DNA of 64,000 nucleotides from Candidatus Terasakiella magnetica (GCF_900093605.1 NZ_FLYE01000003.1:1-64000); one strand, 5' to 3'; counted from the first letter of the stretch, positions 45,430-55,592 are shown. Numbers and translations: made by a program. The notes: generated by a model not told the origin, from the letters alone.

Positions 45430-46602
45430 ATGGCTCTCGATAAATATCTTTTTACATCTGAATCTGTTTCTGAAGGTCACCCTGATAAGGTTGCTGACCG
45501 TATTTCCGATTCTATCATCGATGCATTTCTTGAACTGGACCCGGTTTCACGCGTTGCTGTTGAAACAATGGTTACAACAAACTTTGTCGCTCTGGCTGGT
45601 GAAGTTCGTGGTCCAGATGAAATGAACCATGAAAAATTCAAAGAAATCACACGCCAAGCCATTAAGGATATTGGTTATGAGCAACGTGGTTTTCACTGGA
45701 AAGATTGTGAAATCACTTCACAAATCCACTCCCAGTCTGCTGATATCGCGCAAGGCGTAGATGAAGGTAGCGGCACCGATACAGAAGAAGGCGCTGGCGA
45801 CCAAGGTATCATGTTTGGTTACGCAACCAACGAAACACCTGAGCTGATGCCTGCGCCGATCATGTATTCGCACCAAATCCTGCGTCGCATGGCTGAAGAC
45901 CGTCACTCTGGTAAAGTTAAGGGCTTTGGTCCTGACAGTAAATCACAGGTGACTTTGGCTTATGAAAATGGCAAGCCTGTTCGTGCAACCTCGCTGGTTG
46001 TTTCAACACAGCATGACGAAAGCCTGTCTTTGGATAATGTGCGTGAACTTGTTCTGCCGTATTTTGAAGAAGTTTTGCCAGAAGGCTGGTTGCCATCTGA
46101 TGAAAACATCTATGTAAACCCAACAGGGCGTTTTGTTATTGGCGGTCCTGATGGGGACGCGGGCCTGACGGGTCGTAAAATCATCGTGGATACATACGGT
46201 GGGGCAGCCCCTCACGGTGGTGGTGCTTTTTCTGGTAAAGATCCAACAAAGGTTGACCGTTCTGCCGCTTATGCTGCGCGCTACCTTGCGAAAAACATTG
46301 TGGCGGCTGGTCTGTCTGATAAATGTACAATCCAGCTTTCTTACGCCATTGGTATTTCCAAGCCATTGTCTGTTTATGTGGATACAGCGGGTACAAACAA
46401 AGTTGATGAGGAAAAAATATCTCAAATTGCTGCTGAGATCATGGACCTGTCCCCACGTGGCATTCGTGAACATCTGCAACTGAACCGTCCGATCTATAAA
46501 GAGACATCTGCTTATGGTCACTTTGGTCGCACGCCAACAGCAGAAGGTCACTTCTCTTGGGAGAAAACAGACCTTGTTGATGAACTGAAACGCCAGTTCT
46601 AA
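45430..46602 (+). CDS. metK: S-adenosylmethionine synthetase
   Basis: 390 residues, complete. Motifs: [18 protein letters not shown] at 10-27, the ATP loop [17 protein letters not shown] (about 118), [21 protein letters not shown] (about 240) and [19 protein letters not shown] (about 260). It makes SAM from methionine and ATP. A SAM-II-type riboswitch upstream would give feedback control. A strong terminator follows. ATG 45430 follows AAAGGCGC, which is a weak ribosome binding site. Codon use is that of a highly expressed gene. Confidence 0.97.
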   Translation: MALDKYLFTSESVSEGHPDKVADRISDSIIDAFLELDPVSRVAVETMVTTNFVALAGEVRGPDEMNHEKFKEITRQAIKDIGYEQRGFHWKDCEITSQIHSQSADIAQGVDEGSGTDTEEGAGDQGIMFGYATNETPELMPAPIMYSHQILRRMAEDRHSGKVKGFGPDSKSQVTLAYENGKPVRATSLVVSTQHDESLSLDNVRELVLPYFEEVLPEGWLPSDENIYVNPTGRFVIGGPDGDAGLTGRKIIVDTYGGAAPHGGGAFSGKDPTKVDRSAAYAARYLAKNIVAAGLSDKCTIQLSYAIGISKPLSVYVDTAGTNKVDEEKISQIAAEIMDLSPRGIREHLQLNRPIYKETSAYGHFGRTPTAEGHFSWEKTDLVDELKRQF

Positions 46603-46643
46603 ATCAATAAAACGATTGAGATGCCTGTTGAACACAGGTATTG

Positions 46644-46680
46644 ATGGGCCCCTGTTTTCAAGCAGGGGCTCATTTCTTTT
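46644..46680 (+). terminator. terminator of metK
   Basis: GCCCCTG / CAGGGGC (7 pairs, extended by G-T/G-C outer pairs) with an 8-base loop, then ATTTCTTTT. It ends 15 bases before trmB. Confidence 0.85.
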
Positions 46681-46694
46681 GTAAGGCATAAAAG

Positions 46695-47402
46695 ATGACT
46701 GAAAAACCGGAACTTTATACAACGCGCCTAAGAACCTTTGGGCGGCGTCAAGGCTATAAGCTTAAGCCACGTCAGCAAAGGCTGGTGGATAATTTACTGC
46801 CAGAGCTGCAGATTGAACCCTCACAAGACGGCTCCTATCTTGATCCTTCCAAGATGTTTAAGGTGCCTGTTAAGCAGGTCTGGTTTGAAGTCGGTTTTGG
46901 GGGCGGTGAGCATGCCGCAGCCCAGGTTGAGAATAATCCGGATATCGGTTTGATCGGTTGCGAGCCCTTCCTTAATGGTGTGGGGAGTTTACTCACGCAT
47001 GTGGATGATCGTAATTTGCAAGACCGCATTCGCATTTATGGGGATGATGCGCGCTCAATGCTGGATGTGATGCCTGATGACAGTGTGGAGCGCTTGTTTT
47101 TATTGTTTCCTGACCCATGGCGCAAACGCCGTCACGCCAAGCGCCGTTTTGTGGGGGAAGAAAACCTCAAGCTGGTCTCGCGCGTGCTGAAAAGTGGTGG
47201 GGAGTTTCGCGTTGGCAGTGACCATATGCCTTATATTGATTGGACGTTGGAGCATTTGACTCGCCATGCTGATTTTGAATGGATTTGCGAAGGTCCAAAA
47301 GATTGGCGCGAACGCCCGGCTGACTGGCCACCAACCCGTTATGAGCAAAAAGCCATTCGTCAGGGAAAAGCCTGCGTATATTTGAGATTTAAACGCAAAT
47401 AA
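46695..47402 (+). CDS. trmB: tRNA (guanine-N7)-methyltransferase
   Basis: 235 residues; SAM-dependent m7G46 methylation of tRNA. SAM-binding EVGFGGGEHAAA near 66, LIGCEPFLNGV, and the C-terminal motif FPDPWRKRRHAKRRFV near 145 typical of TrmB. It follows metK directly, so the SAM supplier and a SAM user are neighbours; the terminator between suggests a separate transcript or read-through. Complete by length. Confidence 0.95.
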   Translation: MTEKPELYTTRLRTFGRRQGYKLKPRQQRLVDNLLPELQIEPSQDGSYLDPSKMFKVPVKQVWFEVGFGGGEHAAAQVENNPDIGLIGCEPFLNGVGSLLTHVDDRNLQDRIRIYGDDARSMLDVMPDDSVERLFLLFPDPWRKRRHAKRRFVGEENLKLVSRVLKSGGEFRVGSDHMPYIDWTLEHLTRHADFEWICEGPKDWRERPADWPPTRYEQKAIRQGKACVYLRFKRK

Positions 47403-47479
47403 TTGTGAAAATAATATTGAGTTTCTGTTAAGATAAGGGCGTAAACTCATAAAAAGAATAATTTCGAAAGCTCTTGAAA

Positions 47480-48265
47480 ATGCGCCGCGTTAACAGCTTT
47501 GCCGTATGGCTGTTTTTATGTTTTGTACTGTTAAGTCAGGTAAGCTTGCTTGCTGGATCACAGAGCGTGCGCGTTCTTGCCTATCCTTTTCCGCCTTATT
47601 TGAATGAAGATATGAAAACCGGTTTAACACCGGATGTCTTGTCTTTGCTTAATCATTATCAAAATGACTATAACTTTGTTCTTCACGTTGTTGAACCACA
47701 GCAACGATACGAAAATATAGTGTCGGCAAAGCAGGATATGATCCTTTTTGAGATGCCGCAGTGGGATTGGCAGGACAAGACAGATCATGTCATGTTTTCA
47801 CGTCTTTTGATGAAGGGCGGTGAGGTCTATATCACCAAACGCACCAAAGACCGTGACCAAAGCTATTTTGATCAGATCAAAGATAAGCATATTGGCGCTT
47901 ATGAAGGCTATCACTATAAGTTTGCTGACTATAATTCTGATGAAGCATGGTTAAAGGCGAACTTTGATATTGATTTAGCCAATCGTCACAGGATCATCAT
48001 GGATTGGGTAAAACAGGGAAAAGTAGATGTAGGGGTGATTACTCTTGCGTTTTTAAGGCGCTATTTTAAGGACAATCCAAACGAGATTGCCGCCTATCTA
48101 GTGTCGCAAAACTTTGCACAAATTTATCACTTAAAGGCAGTTTTGCGCAAAAATGGTCCCATCAGTGTAGAGAATTTTGAAAAGATATTATCAGGTATTA
48201 AACATACCGATCGGTTTCATCGCTTGCTTGAGAAAAACGGTATCTTGCGCCAGTGGACTTTTTAG
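47480..48265 (+). CDS. periplasmic solute-binding-like protein (SBP family 3 type)
   Basis: 261 residues with signal peptide (VWLFLCFVLLSQVSLLAG). The mature start is VRVLAYPFPPYLNEDMKTGL, the same pattern as the protein at 1501-2238, and the C-terminus is LEKNGILRQWTF. Probably a paralogue of that gene; no transporter is nearby. ATG 47480 is preferred over TTG 47474. It lies between trmB and rimP, which are not usually separated by such a gene. Function unknown; ligand sensing or uptake in the periplasm is possible. Confidence 0.68.
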   Translation: MRRVNSFAVWLFLCFVLLSQVSLLAGSQSVRVLAYPFPPYLNEDMKTGLTPDVLSLLNHYQNDYNFVLHVVEPQQRYENIVSAKQDMILFEMPQWDWQDKTDHVMFSRLLMKGGEVYITKRTKDRDQSYFDQIKDKHIGAYEGYHYKFADYNSDEAWLKANFDIDLANRHRIIMDWVKQGKVDVGVITLAFLRRYFKDNPNEIAAYLVSQNFAQIYHLKAVLRKNGPISVENFEKILSGIKHTDRFHRLLEKNGILRQWTF

Positions 48266-48372
48266 TCGTCTCTGTAGAAAATGCGGCTGATTATTTTTTC
48301 TTGCAATTGGAATAAATCAGCGTATAAAGAGGGCGAACTCAATACATAGCCACTTATGTGGATTTGATTGAA

Positions 48373-48396
48373 GTGGGCCGCTGGCCCGCTTTTTTT
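48373..48396 (+). terminator. terminator-like hairpin in the rimP leader
   Basis: GTGGGCC-GCT-GGCCCGC followed by TTTTTTT, between the binding-protein gene and rimP. It either ends the upstream gene or acts as an attenuator in the rimP-nusA leader. The 45-base leader after it ends in GGAAAGGGAAAG before ATG 48442. Confidence 0.7.
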
Positions 48397-48441
48397 GTTA
48401 ATGGGTCCAAGGGATTCGAAAGTTAGGAAAGGGAAAGCCAT

Positions 48442-48936
48442 ATGTCTTCAGAGATTAAACGCATTGAAGAAATCATTGCGCCAACCCTGACAGATCTGGG
48501 ATACGCTATTGTACGTCTGCAAATGCAGGGGGATCGTCACCAGACTTTGCAGATTATGGCGGAACGCCTAGATCGTAAAATAATGGATGTCGATGATTGT
48601 GCAAAAATCAGCCGTGCCATTTCGCCTCTTTTGGATGTGGATGATCCCATTGAAGACCCCTACTCTTTGGAAGTGAGTTCTCCAGGTGTAGATCGTCCGC
48701 TTGTGCGGGCAGAAGATTTTGAACGTTTTGCCGGTTTCGAAGCCAAAGTAGAAATGTCTTACTTGATCGATGGACGCAAACGTTTCACAGGCCGCCTTGT
48801 GGGGCTTGTGGATGGAAATGTACAAATTCTGGTGGACGGTGTGGCTCAAGATCTTCCTTTTGAAGATGTTGTAAAAGCCAAATTGGTCCTCACCGATGAC
48901 CTGCTTGCTGCAGCGTCGAAAGAACAAGGATTGTAA
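48442..48936 (+). CDS. rimP: ribosome maturation factor RimP
   Basis: 164 residues, needed for 30S assembly. Conserved two-domain layout: LGYAIVRLQMQGDRHQTLQI near 20, DVDDCAKISRAISPLLDVDDP (about 50), YSLEVSSPGVDRPL (about 74) and the C-terminal SH3-like region with GRLVGLVDGNVQI. First gene of the rimP-nusA-ylxR-infB-rbfA-truB operon, with nusA 6 bases after its stop. Confidence 0.96.
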   Translation: MSSEIKRIEEIIAPTLTDLGYAIVRLQMQGDRHQTLQIMAERLDRKIMDVDDCAKISRAISPLLDVDDPIEDPYSLEVSSPGVDRPLVRAEDFERFAGFEAKVEMSYLIDGRKRFTGRLVGLVDGNVQILVDGVAQDLPFEDVVKAKLVLTDDLLAAASKEQGL

Positions 48937-48942
48937 GGAAAG

Positions 48943-50457
48943 ATGGAACAATCTAGCGGAATGCCTCGCCCTGAGTTGCTACAAGTTGCAGATGTTGTTG
49001 CACGTGATAAAGGGATTGAACGCGATCAGGTTTTTGAAGCCATGGAACAAGCCATTCAAAAGGCTGGTCGTTCCAAATATGGTCAAGAACACGATATCCG
49101 TGCCAATATCGACCGTAAAACCGGTGAGATTAAACTGGCACGCTACATCGAAGTCGTGGAAGAGGTCGAAGACGAACATATGCAAATGACCGTTGATCAG
49201 GCACGTGGGCGCAAAGCCGATGCTGAACTCGGTGAATTTCTTGTCGATCCGCTGCCACCAATTGATTTTGGTCGCATTGCTGCACAAACAGCCAAACAGG
49301 TTATTGTTCAAAAAGTTCGTGATGCAGAACGTGATCGCCAGTTTGACGAATATAAAGACCGTATCGGCGAAGTTGTTAACGGTCTGGTTAAACGCGTTGA
49401 GTTTGGTAATGTTATCGTTGACCTTGGCCGCACAGAAGCCCTGTTGCGCCGTGACGAATGTATTCCACGCGAACATGTGAAAAATGGCGACCGTATCCGC
49501 GCATACATTTTTGATGTACGTCGTGAAAACCGTGGCCCGCAAATCTTCCTGTCACGCTCTCACCCACAATTTATGGCGAAGCTCTTTACACAGGAAGTAC
49601 CGGAAATTTATGACGGTATTATCGAAATTAAATCTGTTGCCCGTGATGCTGGTTCTCGTGCCAAGATCGCTGTTCAATCAACGGACCATTCCATTGACCC
49701 GGTTGGGGCATGTGTGGGTATGCGTGGCTCACGCGTTCAAGCCGTTGTTTCTGAGCTGCAAGGCGAGAAAATCGATATCATCCAGTGGTCCATGGACCCG
49801 GCAACCTTCATCGTAAATGCCTTAGCGCCTGCAGAAGTGGCCAAAGTCGTTTTGGATGAAGAAACAAACCGTATTGAGGTTGTTGTACCAGATGATCAGC
49901 TTTCACTAGCGATTGGTCGTCGTGGTCAAAACGTACGCCTTGCGTCACAGCTGACAACTTGGGACATTGATATCCTGACAGAAGCTGATGAGTCAGAGCG
50001 TCGCCAAGAAGAATTTAAAGCCCGTTCGGCTCAATTCATCGAAGCATTGGATGTGGATGATGTGATTGCGCACCTCTTGGTGACAGAAGGCTTCTCTTCT
50101 CTTGAAGAAGTAGCTTATGTACCGCGTGCAGAATTGGCTGAGATCGAAGGGTTCGATATGGATGTGGCTGAAGAGCTACGTGCACGTGCCTTGGCCTATC
50201 TTGAAGAACAAGACAAAGTTCTTGATGCTAAGCGTGTTGAGCTGGGCGTCAGTGACGAGTTGTTTAACGTTGAAGGCCTAAATGCAGCCATGGTTGTTGC
50301 CCTTGGTGAAAACGACGTGAAGACACTTGACGATCTGGCCGATTTGGCTGGTGACGAGCTGCGTGAATACGTTGGCGAGAAGAACCTCAGTGAAACGGCT
50401 GCTAATGACATTATCATGGCGGCGCGTGCACATTGGTTCGAAGATGAAGACGAATAA
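48943..50457 (+). CDS. nusA: transcription termination/antitermination protein NusA
   Basis: 504 residues. N-terminal RNAP-binding domain, S1 domain (about 135-200; GEVVNGLVKRVEFGNVIVDL), KH1 (CVGMRGSRVQAVVSELQGEKID near 250), KH2 (AIGRRGQNVRLASQLTTWDIDI near 325) and two C-terminal helix-hairpin repeats (LLVTEGFSSLEEVAYVPRAEL and DNVKTL-like VKTLDDLADLAGDEL). Acts on elongating RNAP in pausing, termination and rRNA antitermination. The ylxR gene overlaps its last 14 bases. Confidence 0.97.
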   Translation: MEQSSGMPRPELLQVADVVARDKGIERDQVFEAMEQAIQKAGRSKYGQEHDIRANIDRKTGEIKLARYIEVVEEVEDEHMQMTVDQARGRKADAELGEFLVDPLPPIDFGRIAAQTAKQVIVQKVRDAERDRQFDEYKDRIGEVVNGLVKRVEFGNVIVDLGRTEALLRRDECIPREHVKNGDRIRAYIFDVRRENRGPQIFLSRSHPQFMAKLFTQEVPEIYDGIIEIKSVARDAGSRAKIAVQSTDHSIDPVGACVGMRGSRVQAVVSELQGEKIDIIQWSMDPATFIVNALAPAEVAKVVLDEETNRIEVVVPDDQLSLAIGRRGQNVRLASQLTTWDIDILTEADESERRQEEFKARSAQFIEALDVDDVIAHLLVTEGFSSLEEVAYVPRAELAEIEGFDMDVAEELRARALAYLEEQDKVLDAKRVELGVSDELFNVEGLNAAMVVALGENDVKTLDDLADLAGDELREYVGEKNLSETAANDIIMAARAHWFEDEDE

Positions 50458-51034
50458 GGGGGATACCCCTGAACGCCGCTGTATCGTAACGGGATCGGTT
50501 TTACCTAAAGAAAAACTGATCCGTTGCGTGGTTTCTCCTGATGGTATTGTTGTACCGGATGTGGGAGAAAAACTGCCAGGACGCGGTTTGTGGTTGTCTG
50601 CGGCGCGAGATGTGGTAAATACCGCATGTGCGAAGAACGCATTTTCGCGCGCAGCTCGCCAAAACGTCAAACCTATGGAAGGTTTGGCGGATCGAATTGA
50701 AGCCCTGTTGGCGCAGCGCTGCCTTTCCTTAATTGGGATGATGCGCAGAACCAACGGTGTGATTTTCGGGTTTGAGAAGACCCGGGGCTGGCTCAGAGAC
50801 GGTAAATGCACCGTTGTGTTAGCCGCCAGTGATGGCGCTGATGATGGGCGGGCAAAGATTAAGGCCTTAAGTGGTGACCTTCCTTTGATCGAATTATTCG
50901 ATTCTGGGGAATTAGGTGGCACGGTAGGTCGGGACCATGTGGTCCATATGGGATTCGCGTCTGGCCGAATGGCTAAGCGTTTTCAAGTGGAGGCTTTGCG
51001 CTTGCAAGGTTTTCGCGACATAAAGAGTGATTGA
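50444..51034 (+). CDS. YlxR-family RNA-binding protein with L7Ae-like C-terminus
   Basis: 196 residues. The N-terminal DUF448/YlxR domain has PERRCIVTGSVLPKEKLIRCVV and GRGLWLSAARDVVNTAC. The C-terminal part from about 90 has an L7Ae/L30e-like pattern (SLIGMMRRTNGVIFGFEKTRGW). This two-domain form is usual in alphaproteobacteria. Lies between nusA and infB and overlaps nusA, so translation is coupled. Probably binds RNA; the exact role is unknown. Confidence 0.88.
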   Translation: MKTNKGDTPERRCIVTGSVLPKEKLIRCVVSPDGIVVPDVGEKLPGRGLWLSAARDVVNTACAKNAFSRAARQNVKPMEGLADRIEALLAQRCLSLIGMMRRTNGVIFGFEKTRGWLRDGKCTVVLAASDGADDGRAKIKALSGDLPLIELFDSGELGGTVGRDHVVHMGFASGRMAKRFQVEALRLQGFRDIKSD

Positions 51035-51092
51035 ATGAGGCATTTATCACATTGATAGATGCGAACGTACGAAAGACAGGCACAGTTCGGAT

Positions 51093-53651
51093 ATGACAGA
51101 TAAAAAAGGCGATGACAGCAACAAGCTCAGCCTCAATCGACCCGGCAAACTTGAACTGAAGAAGACTGTAGAAGCAGGTCAGGTTAAGCAAAGCTTCTCC
51201 CATGGGCGCAGTAAGTCTGTGGCTGTCGAGGTGCGTAAGAAACGAACATTCGTTCAGGGAACTTCAGGACGCATGTCTGAAGTAAGCGCTCAGGAAAAAG
51301 CGGCTAAAGAACAGGCTGAAGCAGCCTTTAAGAAGCCGGAAGCACCTGTCGCAGCACCTTCTGATGTAGATCAGAACCTGACAAATGGTGAGATCGCCAA
51401 GCGCGCGCAAGTTCTTCAAAACGCCAAGAAAGCTGAAGAAGAAGCGGCAAAAGAAGCCTTGAAAGATGCTGAAGCACGCGCCAAGCGCGAGAAAGCAGAT
51501 GCGGACCGTCGTGCTGAAGAAAAAGCCGATGCCGATCGCAAAGCAAAAGCTGAAGCCAAAGCTAAGGCAAAAGCGGATGCTGAAGAAAAGAAACGTGTTG
51601 AAGCAGATGCACGCCGTCAGGCTGAAGAAGCCTCGCTTGCTGCACAGCGTGCTGAAAAAGGTGCTGCGGCACCAACGAAAAAGCCTGAAGCAAAACCTGC
51701 TCCAAAGCCGAAGAAAAAAGAAGTTAAAAAACAAGATAACAACAAACGCGGCAATGACCGTCGCCGTGGCAAGGGTAAACTGTCTGTGGACAGCTTTGGT
51801 AATGAACAGCGCCAACGCTCACTGGCTTCAGTGAAACGTGCGCGTCAAAAACAAAAGCGTCAAGACAGCGGTGCCCAACAAGAACAAGCCAAGCAAAAAC
51901 GTGAAGTGACATTGCCTGATCACATTACGGTTCAGGAACTTGCTAACCGTATGGCAGAACGTGCTGCAGCTGTTGTAAAAACATTGATGACAATGGGTAC
52001 AATGGTGACCATCAACCAAACAATTGACGCTGATACAGCACAAGTTGTTGTGGAAGAATTTGGTCATACTGTAAAACGCGTTTCTGATGCGGATGTGGAA
52101 GTTGATCTGACAGGTCCAAAAGATGACGCCGCCGATATGGTTTCTCGCGCGCCGATCGTGACTGTGATGGGTCACGTTGATCATGGTAAAACATCTCTGC
52201 TTGATGCATTGCGTGAAACAGATGTTGTGGATAAAGAAGCCGGTGGTATCACCCAGCATATTGGTGCCTATCAGGTGACCATGGCAAGCGGTGCGAAAAT
52301 CTCCTTTGTTGATACACCGGGTCACGAGGCCTTTACCGCCATGCGTGCACGTGGTGCTGAGCTGACAGATATCGTTATTCTGGTTGTGGCTGCCGATGAT
52401 GGCGTTATGCCACAAACGATTGAGGCCATTCGCCACGCTAAAGCGGCAGAAGTGCCGATCATCGTTGCGATCAACAAAATTGATAAGCCGGGTGCAGACC
52501 CGATGCGTGTGCGTACAGAATTGCTGCAACATGAAATTCAGGTTGAAAGCATGGGCGGTGACGTAATGGATGTGGAAGTTTCCGCAAAGAAACGTCTCAA
52601 CCTTGAAAACCTTGAAGAAACAATCTTGCTGCAAGCTGAAGTTCTTGAACTGAAAGCCAATCCTAACCGGGCTGCTGAAGGTGTGGTTGTTGAAGCCCGT
52701 CAAGAACGTGGTCGTGGTAACATCGCAACTGTGATGGTTCAACGCGGTACATTGAACATTGGTGATATCTTTGTTGTTGGTTCTGAATGGGGTCGTGTAC
52801 GTGCCTTGGTTGATGATCATGGTCACCATGTGAAATCATCCGGTCCGGCAACACCTGTTGAGGTGCTTGGTCTACAAGGGACGCCTTCTGCAGGTGATCA
52901 GATGGTTGTGGTTGAAACCGAAGCCAAAGCACGTGAAGTTTCTGAATATCGTACCAATAAATCCAAAGCAGCAAAAGCAGCCGCTTCTGGTCGCGGGACG
53001 TTGGAAGAACTGTTTAGCCAGATCGCTGCTGGTGAAGTTAAGGAACTGCCTGTTCTTATTAAAGGTGATGTGCAGGGTTCTATTGAGGCCTTGTCCGGTA
53101 CGTTTGATAAACTTGGGCGTGATGATGTGAAAGTGAAAGTCCTTCACGGCGCAGTTGGTGCGATTAACGAGTCAGATATTACGCTGGCACGTGCATCTAA
53201 CGCCTTGATCATCGGCTTTAACGTTCGTGCCAACCCGCAAGCGCGTGAGATGGCAAAACGTGACGGTGTGGATATTCGTTATTACTCCATCATCTATGAT
53301 GCAGCGGACGATGTGAAACGTATGATGTCTGGTCTGCTTGATCCAGTCTATCAAGAGAAATTCATCGGTTACGCTGAAATCCGTGAAACCTTCAATATCT
53401 CCAAAATCGGTACGATTGCGGGTTGTATGGTTACTGAAGGCGTCGTGAAACGCGGTGCTAAAGTGCGCTTGCTACGTGACAACGTTGTTGTTCATGAAGG
53501 CAGCCTTGGCCAGCTCAAGCGTTTCAAAGATGATGTGAAAGATGTGAAGTCTGGTTTCGAATGTGGTATGTCGTTCGAAAATTACAACGATATCAAAGTG
53601 GGCGATATGATCGAATGCTTTGAAATGGAACAGATCGAACAAGAACTTTAA
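51093..53651 (+). CDS. infB: translation initiation factor IF-2
   Basis: 852 residues. Long N-terminal extension rich in Ala, Lys and Glu (about 60-200, coiled-coil), an IF2_N-like helix ([20 protein letters not shown]), then the GTPase: G1 [12 protein letters not shown] (about 360), G3 DTPGHEAF, G4 NKIDKPGA, followed by two beta-barrels and the fMet-tRNA-binding C-domain (about 750-850, [19 protein letters not shown]). It guides initiator tRNA to the P site. Complete and in the standard operon position. Confidence 0.97.
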   Translation: MTDKKGDDSNKLSLNRPGKLELKKTVEAGQVKQSFSHGRSKSVAVEVRKKRTFVQGTSGRMSEVSAQEKAAKEQAEAAFKKPEAPVAAPSDVDQNLTNGEIAKRAQVLQNAKKAEEEAAKEALKDAEARAKREKADADRRAEEKADADRKAKAEAKAKAKADAEEKKRVEADARRQAEEASLAAQRAEKGAAAPTKKPEAKPAPKPKKKEVKKQDNNKRGNDRRRGKGKLSVDSFGNEQRQRSLASVKRARQKQKRQDSGAQQEQAKQKREVTLPDHITVQELANRMAERAAAVVKTLMTMGTMVTINQTIDADTAQVVVEEFGHTVKRVSDADVEVDLTGPKDDAADMVSRAPIVTVMGHVDHGKTSLLDALRETDVVDKEAGGITQHIGAYQVTMASGAKISFVDTPGHEAFTAMRARGAELTDIVILVVAADDGVMPQTIEAIRHAKAAEVPIIVAINKIDKPGADPMRVRTELLQHEIQVESMGGDVMDVEVSAKKRLNLENLEETILLQAEVLELKANPNRAAEGVVVEARQERGRGNIATVMVQRGTLNIGDIFVVGSEWGRVRALVDDHGHHVKSSGPATPVEVLGLQGTPSAGDQMVVVETEAKAREVSEYRTNKSKAAKAAASGRGTLEELFSQIAAGEVKELPVLIKGDVQGSIEALSGTFDKLGRDDVKVKVLHGAVGAINESDITLARASNALIIGFNVRANPQAREMAKRDGVDIRYYSIIYDAADDVKRMMSGLLDPVYQEKFIGYAEIRETFNISKIGTIAGCMVTEGVVKRGAKVRLLRDNVVVHEGSLGQLKRFKDDVKDVKSGFECGMSFENYNDIKVGDMIECFEMEQIEQEL

Positions 53652-53660
53652 ATAATCAGC

Positions 53661-53680
53661 GCCCCTGTGAAAGCAGGGGC
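53661..53680 (+). other. hairpin after infB
   Basis: GCCCCTG / CAGGGGC with a 6-base loop, 10 bases after the infB stop. There is no T-run (CTATTCC follows), so it is not a clear terminator; it may be a partial attenuator or a processing site inside the operon. Confidence 0.45.
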
Positions 53681-53732
53681 CTATTCCACCAAATCCCTCT
53701 TTTGGGATAATACGTGTGGAGGATGAGTTAAA

Positions 53733-54137
53733 ATGACCAGACGTTCAGGTAAAGCCCCAACTCAGCGCCAATTGCGTGTGGGTGAGGAAATTCGTCATGC
53801 ATTGGCTGAAATTGTCGCCCGTGCTGATTTTCGTGACCCCGATTTAATTGATGCCTCTATTTCAGTTTCAGAAGTACGCGTCAGTCCCGATTTGCGCAAC
53901 GCAACTGTGTTTGTCTCTGACCTTGGTGGGGATAATACCGATGCGGTTGTGGATGGGCTTAACCGGGCAAGCGGTCATGTGCGCCATGAATATTCTCGTG
54001 TTTCCACAACAAAATATATTCCCAAGTTTAAATTCAAGCGCGACGATGCCTTGGATGAGGCTTTGAAAATCAATCGTTTATTGCAGGACCCCAAAGTTCA
54101 GGCGGATCTGCAAGAAGATGAGGAAGAAGACCTTTAA
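53733..54137 (+). CDS. rbfA: ribosome-binding factor A
   Basis: 134 residues, KH-fold factor for cold-related 30S maturation. Family pattern QRQLRVGEEIRHALAEIVAR at the start, SISVSEVRVSPDLRNATVFV (about 48), and YIPKFKFKRDDALDEALKIN near 95. The tail is acidic (EDEEEDL). It follows infB by 81 bases with a GTGTGGAGGATGAG ribosome binding site and precedes truB. Confidence 0.95.
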   Translation: MTRRSGKAPTQRQLRVGEEIRHALAEIVARADFRDPDLIDASISVSEVRVSPDLRNATVFVSDLGGDNTDAVVDGLNRASGHVRHEYSRVSTTKYIPKFKFKRDDALDEALKINRLLQDPKVQADLQEDEEEDL

Positions 54138-54138
54138 G

Positions 54139-54195
54139 TCGTCATGCTGGAGTTGATCCAGCATCCATGGACTCTGCAACAAGTCCAGAGTGACA
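54139..54195. repeat. dispersed palindromic repeat, copy 2
   Basis: Two consecutive hairpins between rbfA and truB: ATGCTGGA (54144-54151) / TCCAGCAT (54157-54164), then ACTCTG (54171-54176) / CAGAGT (54186-54191). The minus strand matches the start of the window (1-34). It looks like an intergenic mobile or structural repeat family; it sits inside a core operon, directly before truB and close to its ribosome binding site. Confidence 0.65.
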
Positions 54196-54207
54196 AGAGT
54201 GTATATC

Positions 54208-55104
54208 ATGGCCCGTAAGAAAAAAGGCATTCCCATTCACGGCTGGCTGATCATTGATAAGCCGCTGGAAATCTCTTCAAATAATGTGGTTGGTAAAGTG
54301 CGTTGGTTAACCAAGGCGCAAAAAGTCGGTCATGGCGGCACGCTGGACCCTTTAGCCACAGGCATTTTGCCGCTTGCTTTTGGGGAGGCGACAAAGACTG
54401 TGTCTTATGCAATGGATGGGGCGAAAACATATCGCTTTGAAGTCACCTGGGGGGAAAGTCGCACCACAGATGATGGCGAAGGCGAAGTCAATGCCACGTC
54501 AGACCACCGCCCAAGCCGTGAGAATATTGAAGCCATCTTACCCTCATTTTTAGGCGAGATTGAGCAAATACCACCGAAATATTCTGCCATTAAGATTAAT
54601 GGGCAACGTGCTTATAAGTTGGCACGCGCTGATGAAGAAGTTGAAATGGCTGCACGCACAGTGCAAATCGATCGCCTTGAGCTAGTGGAATGTGTGGATG
54701 CGAATCGGGCAGTGTTTGAAGTTGATTGTGGCAAAGGTACCTATGTGCGCTCCTTAGGGCGTGATATTGCGCTTAAATTGGGCACGGTTGGATATATATC
54801 TGTCCTGCGGCGCACAAAAGTTGGCCCATTTGATGAAACAGGCGCGATTTCACTGGATTCTGTAGAAGAGATTGTGCATAGTGACGCGCTTTTTGAAAGC
54901 CTTCTTCCTATCGAGACCGTGCTAGACGACATCTTGGCACTGGCCTTAAGCGAAGAAGAGACCTTGAAAATTCGCAATGGCATGTCTTTGAAAAAAGACC
55001 AGCCCGATGCAGAAACCATGCGGTTGATGTTTGTGGGTAAAGTAGTTGCCTTGGCGAAAGTGGAAGACGGTATCGTTCAACCCTTCAGGGTCTTCAATTA
55101 TTAA
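54208..55104 (+). CDS. truB: tRNA pseudouridine synthase B
   Basis: 298 residues; makes pseudouridine-55 in tRNA. Motifs: [20 protein letters not shown] at 11-30, [21 protein letters not shown] with the catalytic Asp (about 45), [20 protein letters not shown] (about 120) and [19 protein letters not shown] (about 180). The ATG at 54208 starts the family sequence; the GTG at 54190 lies in the repeat element and is unlikely. The ribosome binding site is poor because the repeat occupies the gap. Confidence 0.94.
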   Translation: MARKKKGIPIHGWLIIDKPLEISSNNVVGKVRWLTKAQKVGHGGTLDPLATGILPLAFGEATKTVSYAMDGAKTYRFEVTWGESRTTDDGEGEVNATSDHRPSRENIEAILPSFLGEIEQIPPKYSAIKINGQRAYKLARADEEVEMAARTVQIDRLELVECVDANRAVFEVDCGKGTYVRSLGRDIALKLGTVGYISVLRRTKVGPFDETGAISLDSVEEIVHSDALFESLLPIETVLDDILALALSEEETLKIRNGMSLKKDQPDAETMRLMFVGKVVALAKVEDGIVQPFRVFNY

Positions 55105-55124
55105 TATTATATATGGAGTATCCG

Positions 55125-55394
55125 ATGTCGATTACAGCTGAAGAAAAAGCACAAGTTATCGCAGAATACGCTACTAAAGAAGGCGACACAGGTTCACCTG
55201 AAGTACAAGTAGCCATTCTCACTAAGCGCATTGCAAACCTGACAGAGCACTTGAAGACTCATAAAAAAGACTTCCACTCTCGTCGCGGTCTGTTGCAAAT
55301 GGTTGGTCAACGTCGTCGTCTCTTGGATTATGCCAAGAAGAAAGACGTTGCTCGTTACCAGAGCATCATTGAACGCTTGGGTCTGCGTCGCTAA
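55125..55394 (+). CDS. rpsO: 30S ribosomal protein S15
   Basis: 89 residues, same length as E. coli S15: [35 protein letters not shown] (about 21), [20 protein letters not shown] (about 42) and [15 protein letters not shown] 55125 follows GGAG with 7-base spacing; the upstream ATG at 55113 is inside that region. It precedes pnp as in most bacteria. Confidence 0.97.
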   Translation: MSITAEEKAQVIAEYATKEGDTGSPEVQVAILTKRIANLTEHLKTHKKDFHSRRGLLQMVGQRRRLLDYAKKKDVARYQSIIERLGLRR

Positions 55395-55412
55395 GACACA
55401 GGTTTTAGGGGC

Positions 55413-55450
55413 AAGGCGCGATATACCGATTTTGGTGTTCGCGCCTTTCT
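55413..55450 (+). terminator. terminator-like stem after rpsO
   Basis: AAGGCGCGA / TCGCGCCTT (9 perfect pairs, 17-base loop) followed by TCTTCGTTTTC. It likely ends part of the rpsO transcript, with pnp having its own leader. Confidence 0.65.
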
Positions 55451-55526
55451 TCGTTTTCGACCCCGTGGCATTTGTCACAAAGCCGTCAAACCACCGTTGG
55501 TCGAGGTGGTGTAGATTGGCGGATAA

Positions 55527-55568
55527 GACCGTAGGTTAATTTTTAAGGGAAGGTCCCTTAAGCGGTCT
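55527..55568 (+). promoter_or_regulatory. structured leader hairpin before pnp
   Basis: GACCG (55527-55531) pairs with CGGTC (55564-55568), enclosing a tight hairpin TTAAGGGA-AGG-TCCCTTAA (55543-55561). It ends 25 bases before the pnp start. In E. coli a pnp leader stem is the RNase III and PNPase autoregulation target; this structure is a candidate equivalent. Confidence 0.45.
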
Positions 55569-55592
55569 AAAGTACGTATGTAAGGAAGATAT

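Noticed and set aside
51420-51720. Ala/Lys/Glu-rich repetitive coding in infB as a possible repeat insertion
   Set aside because: Long charged N-terminal extensions are normal for IF-2.
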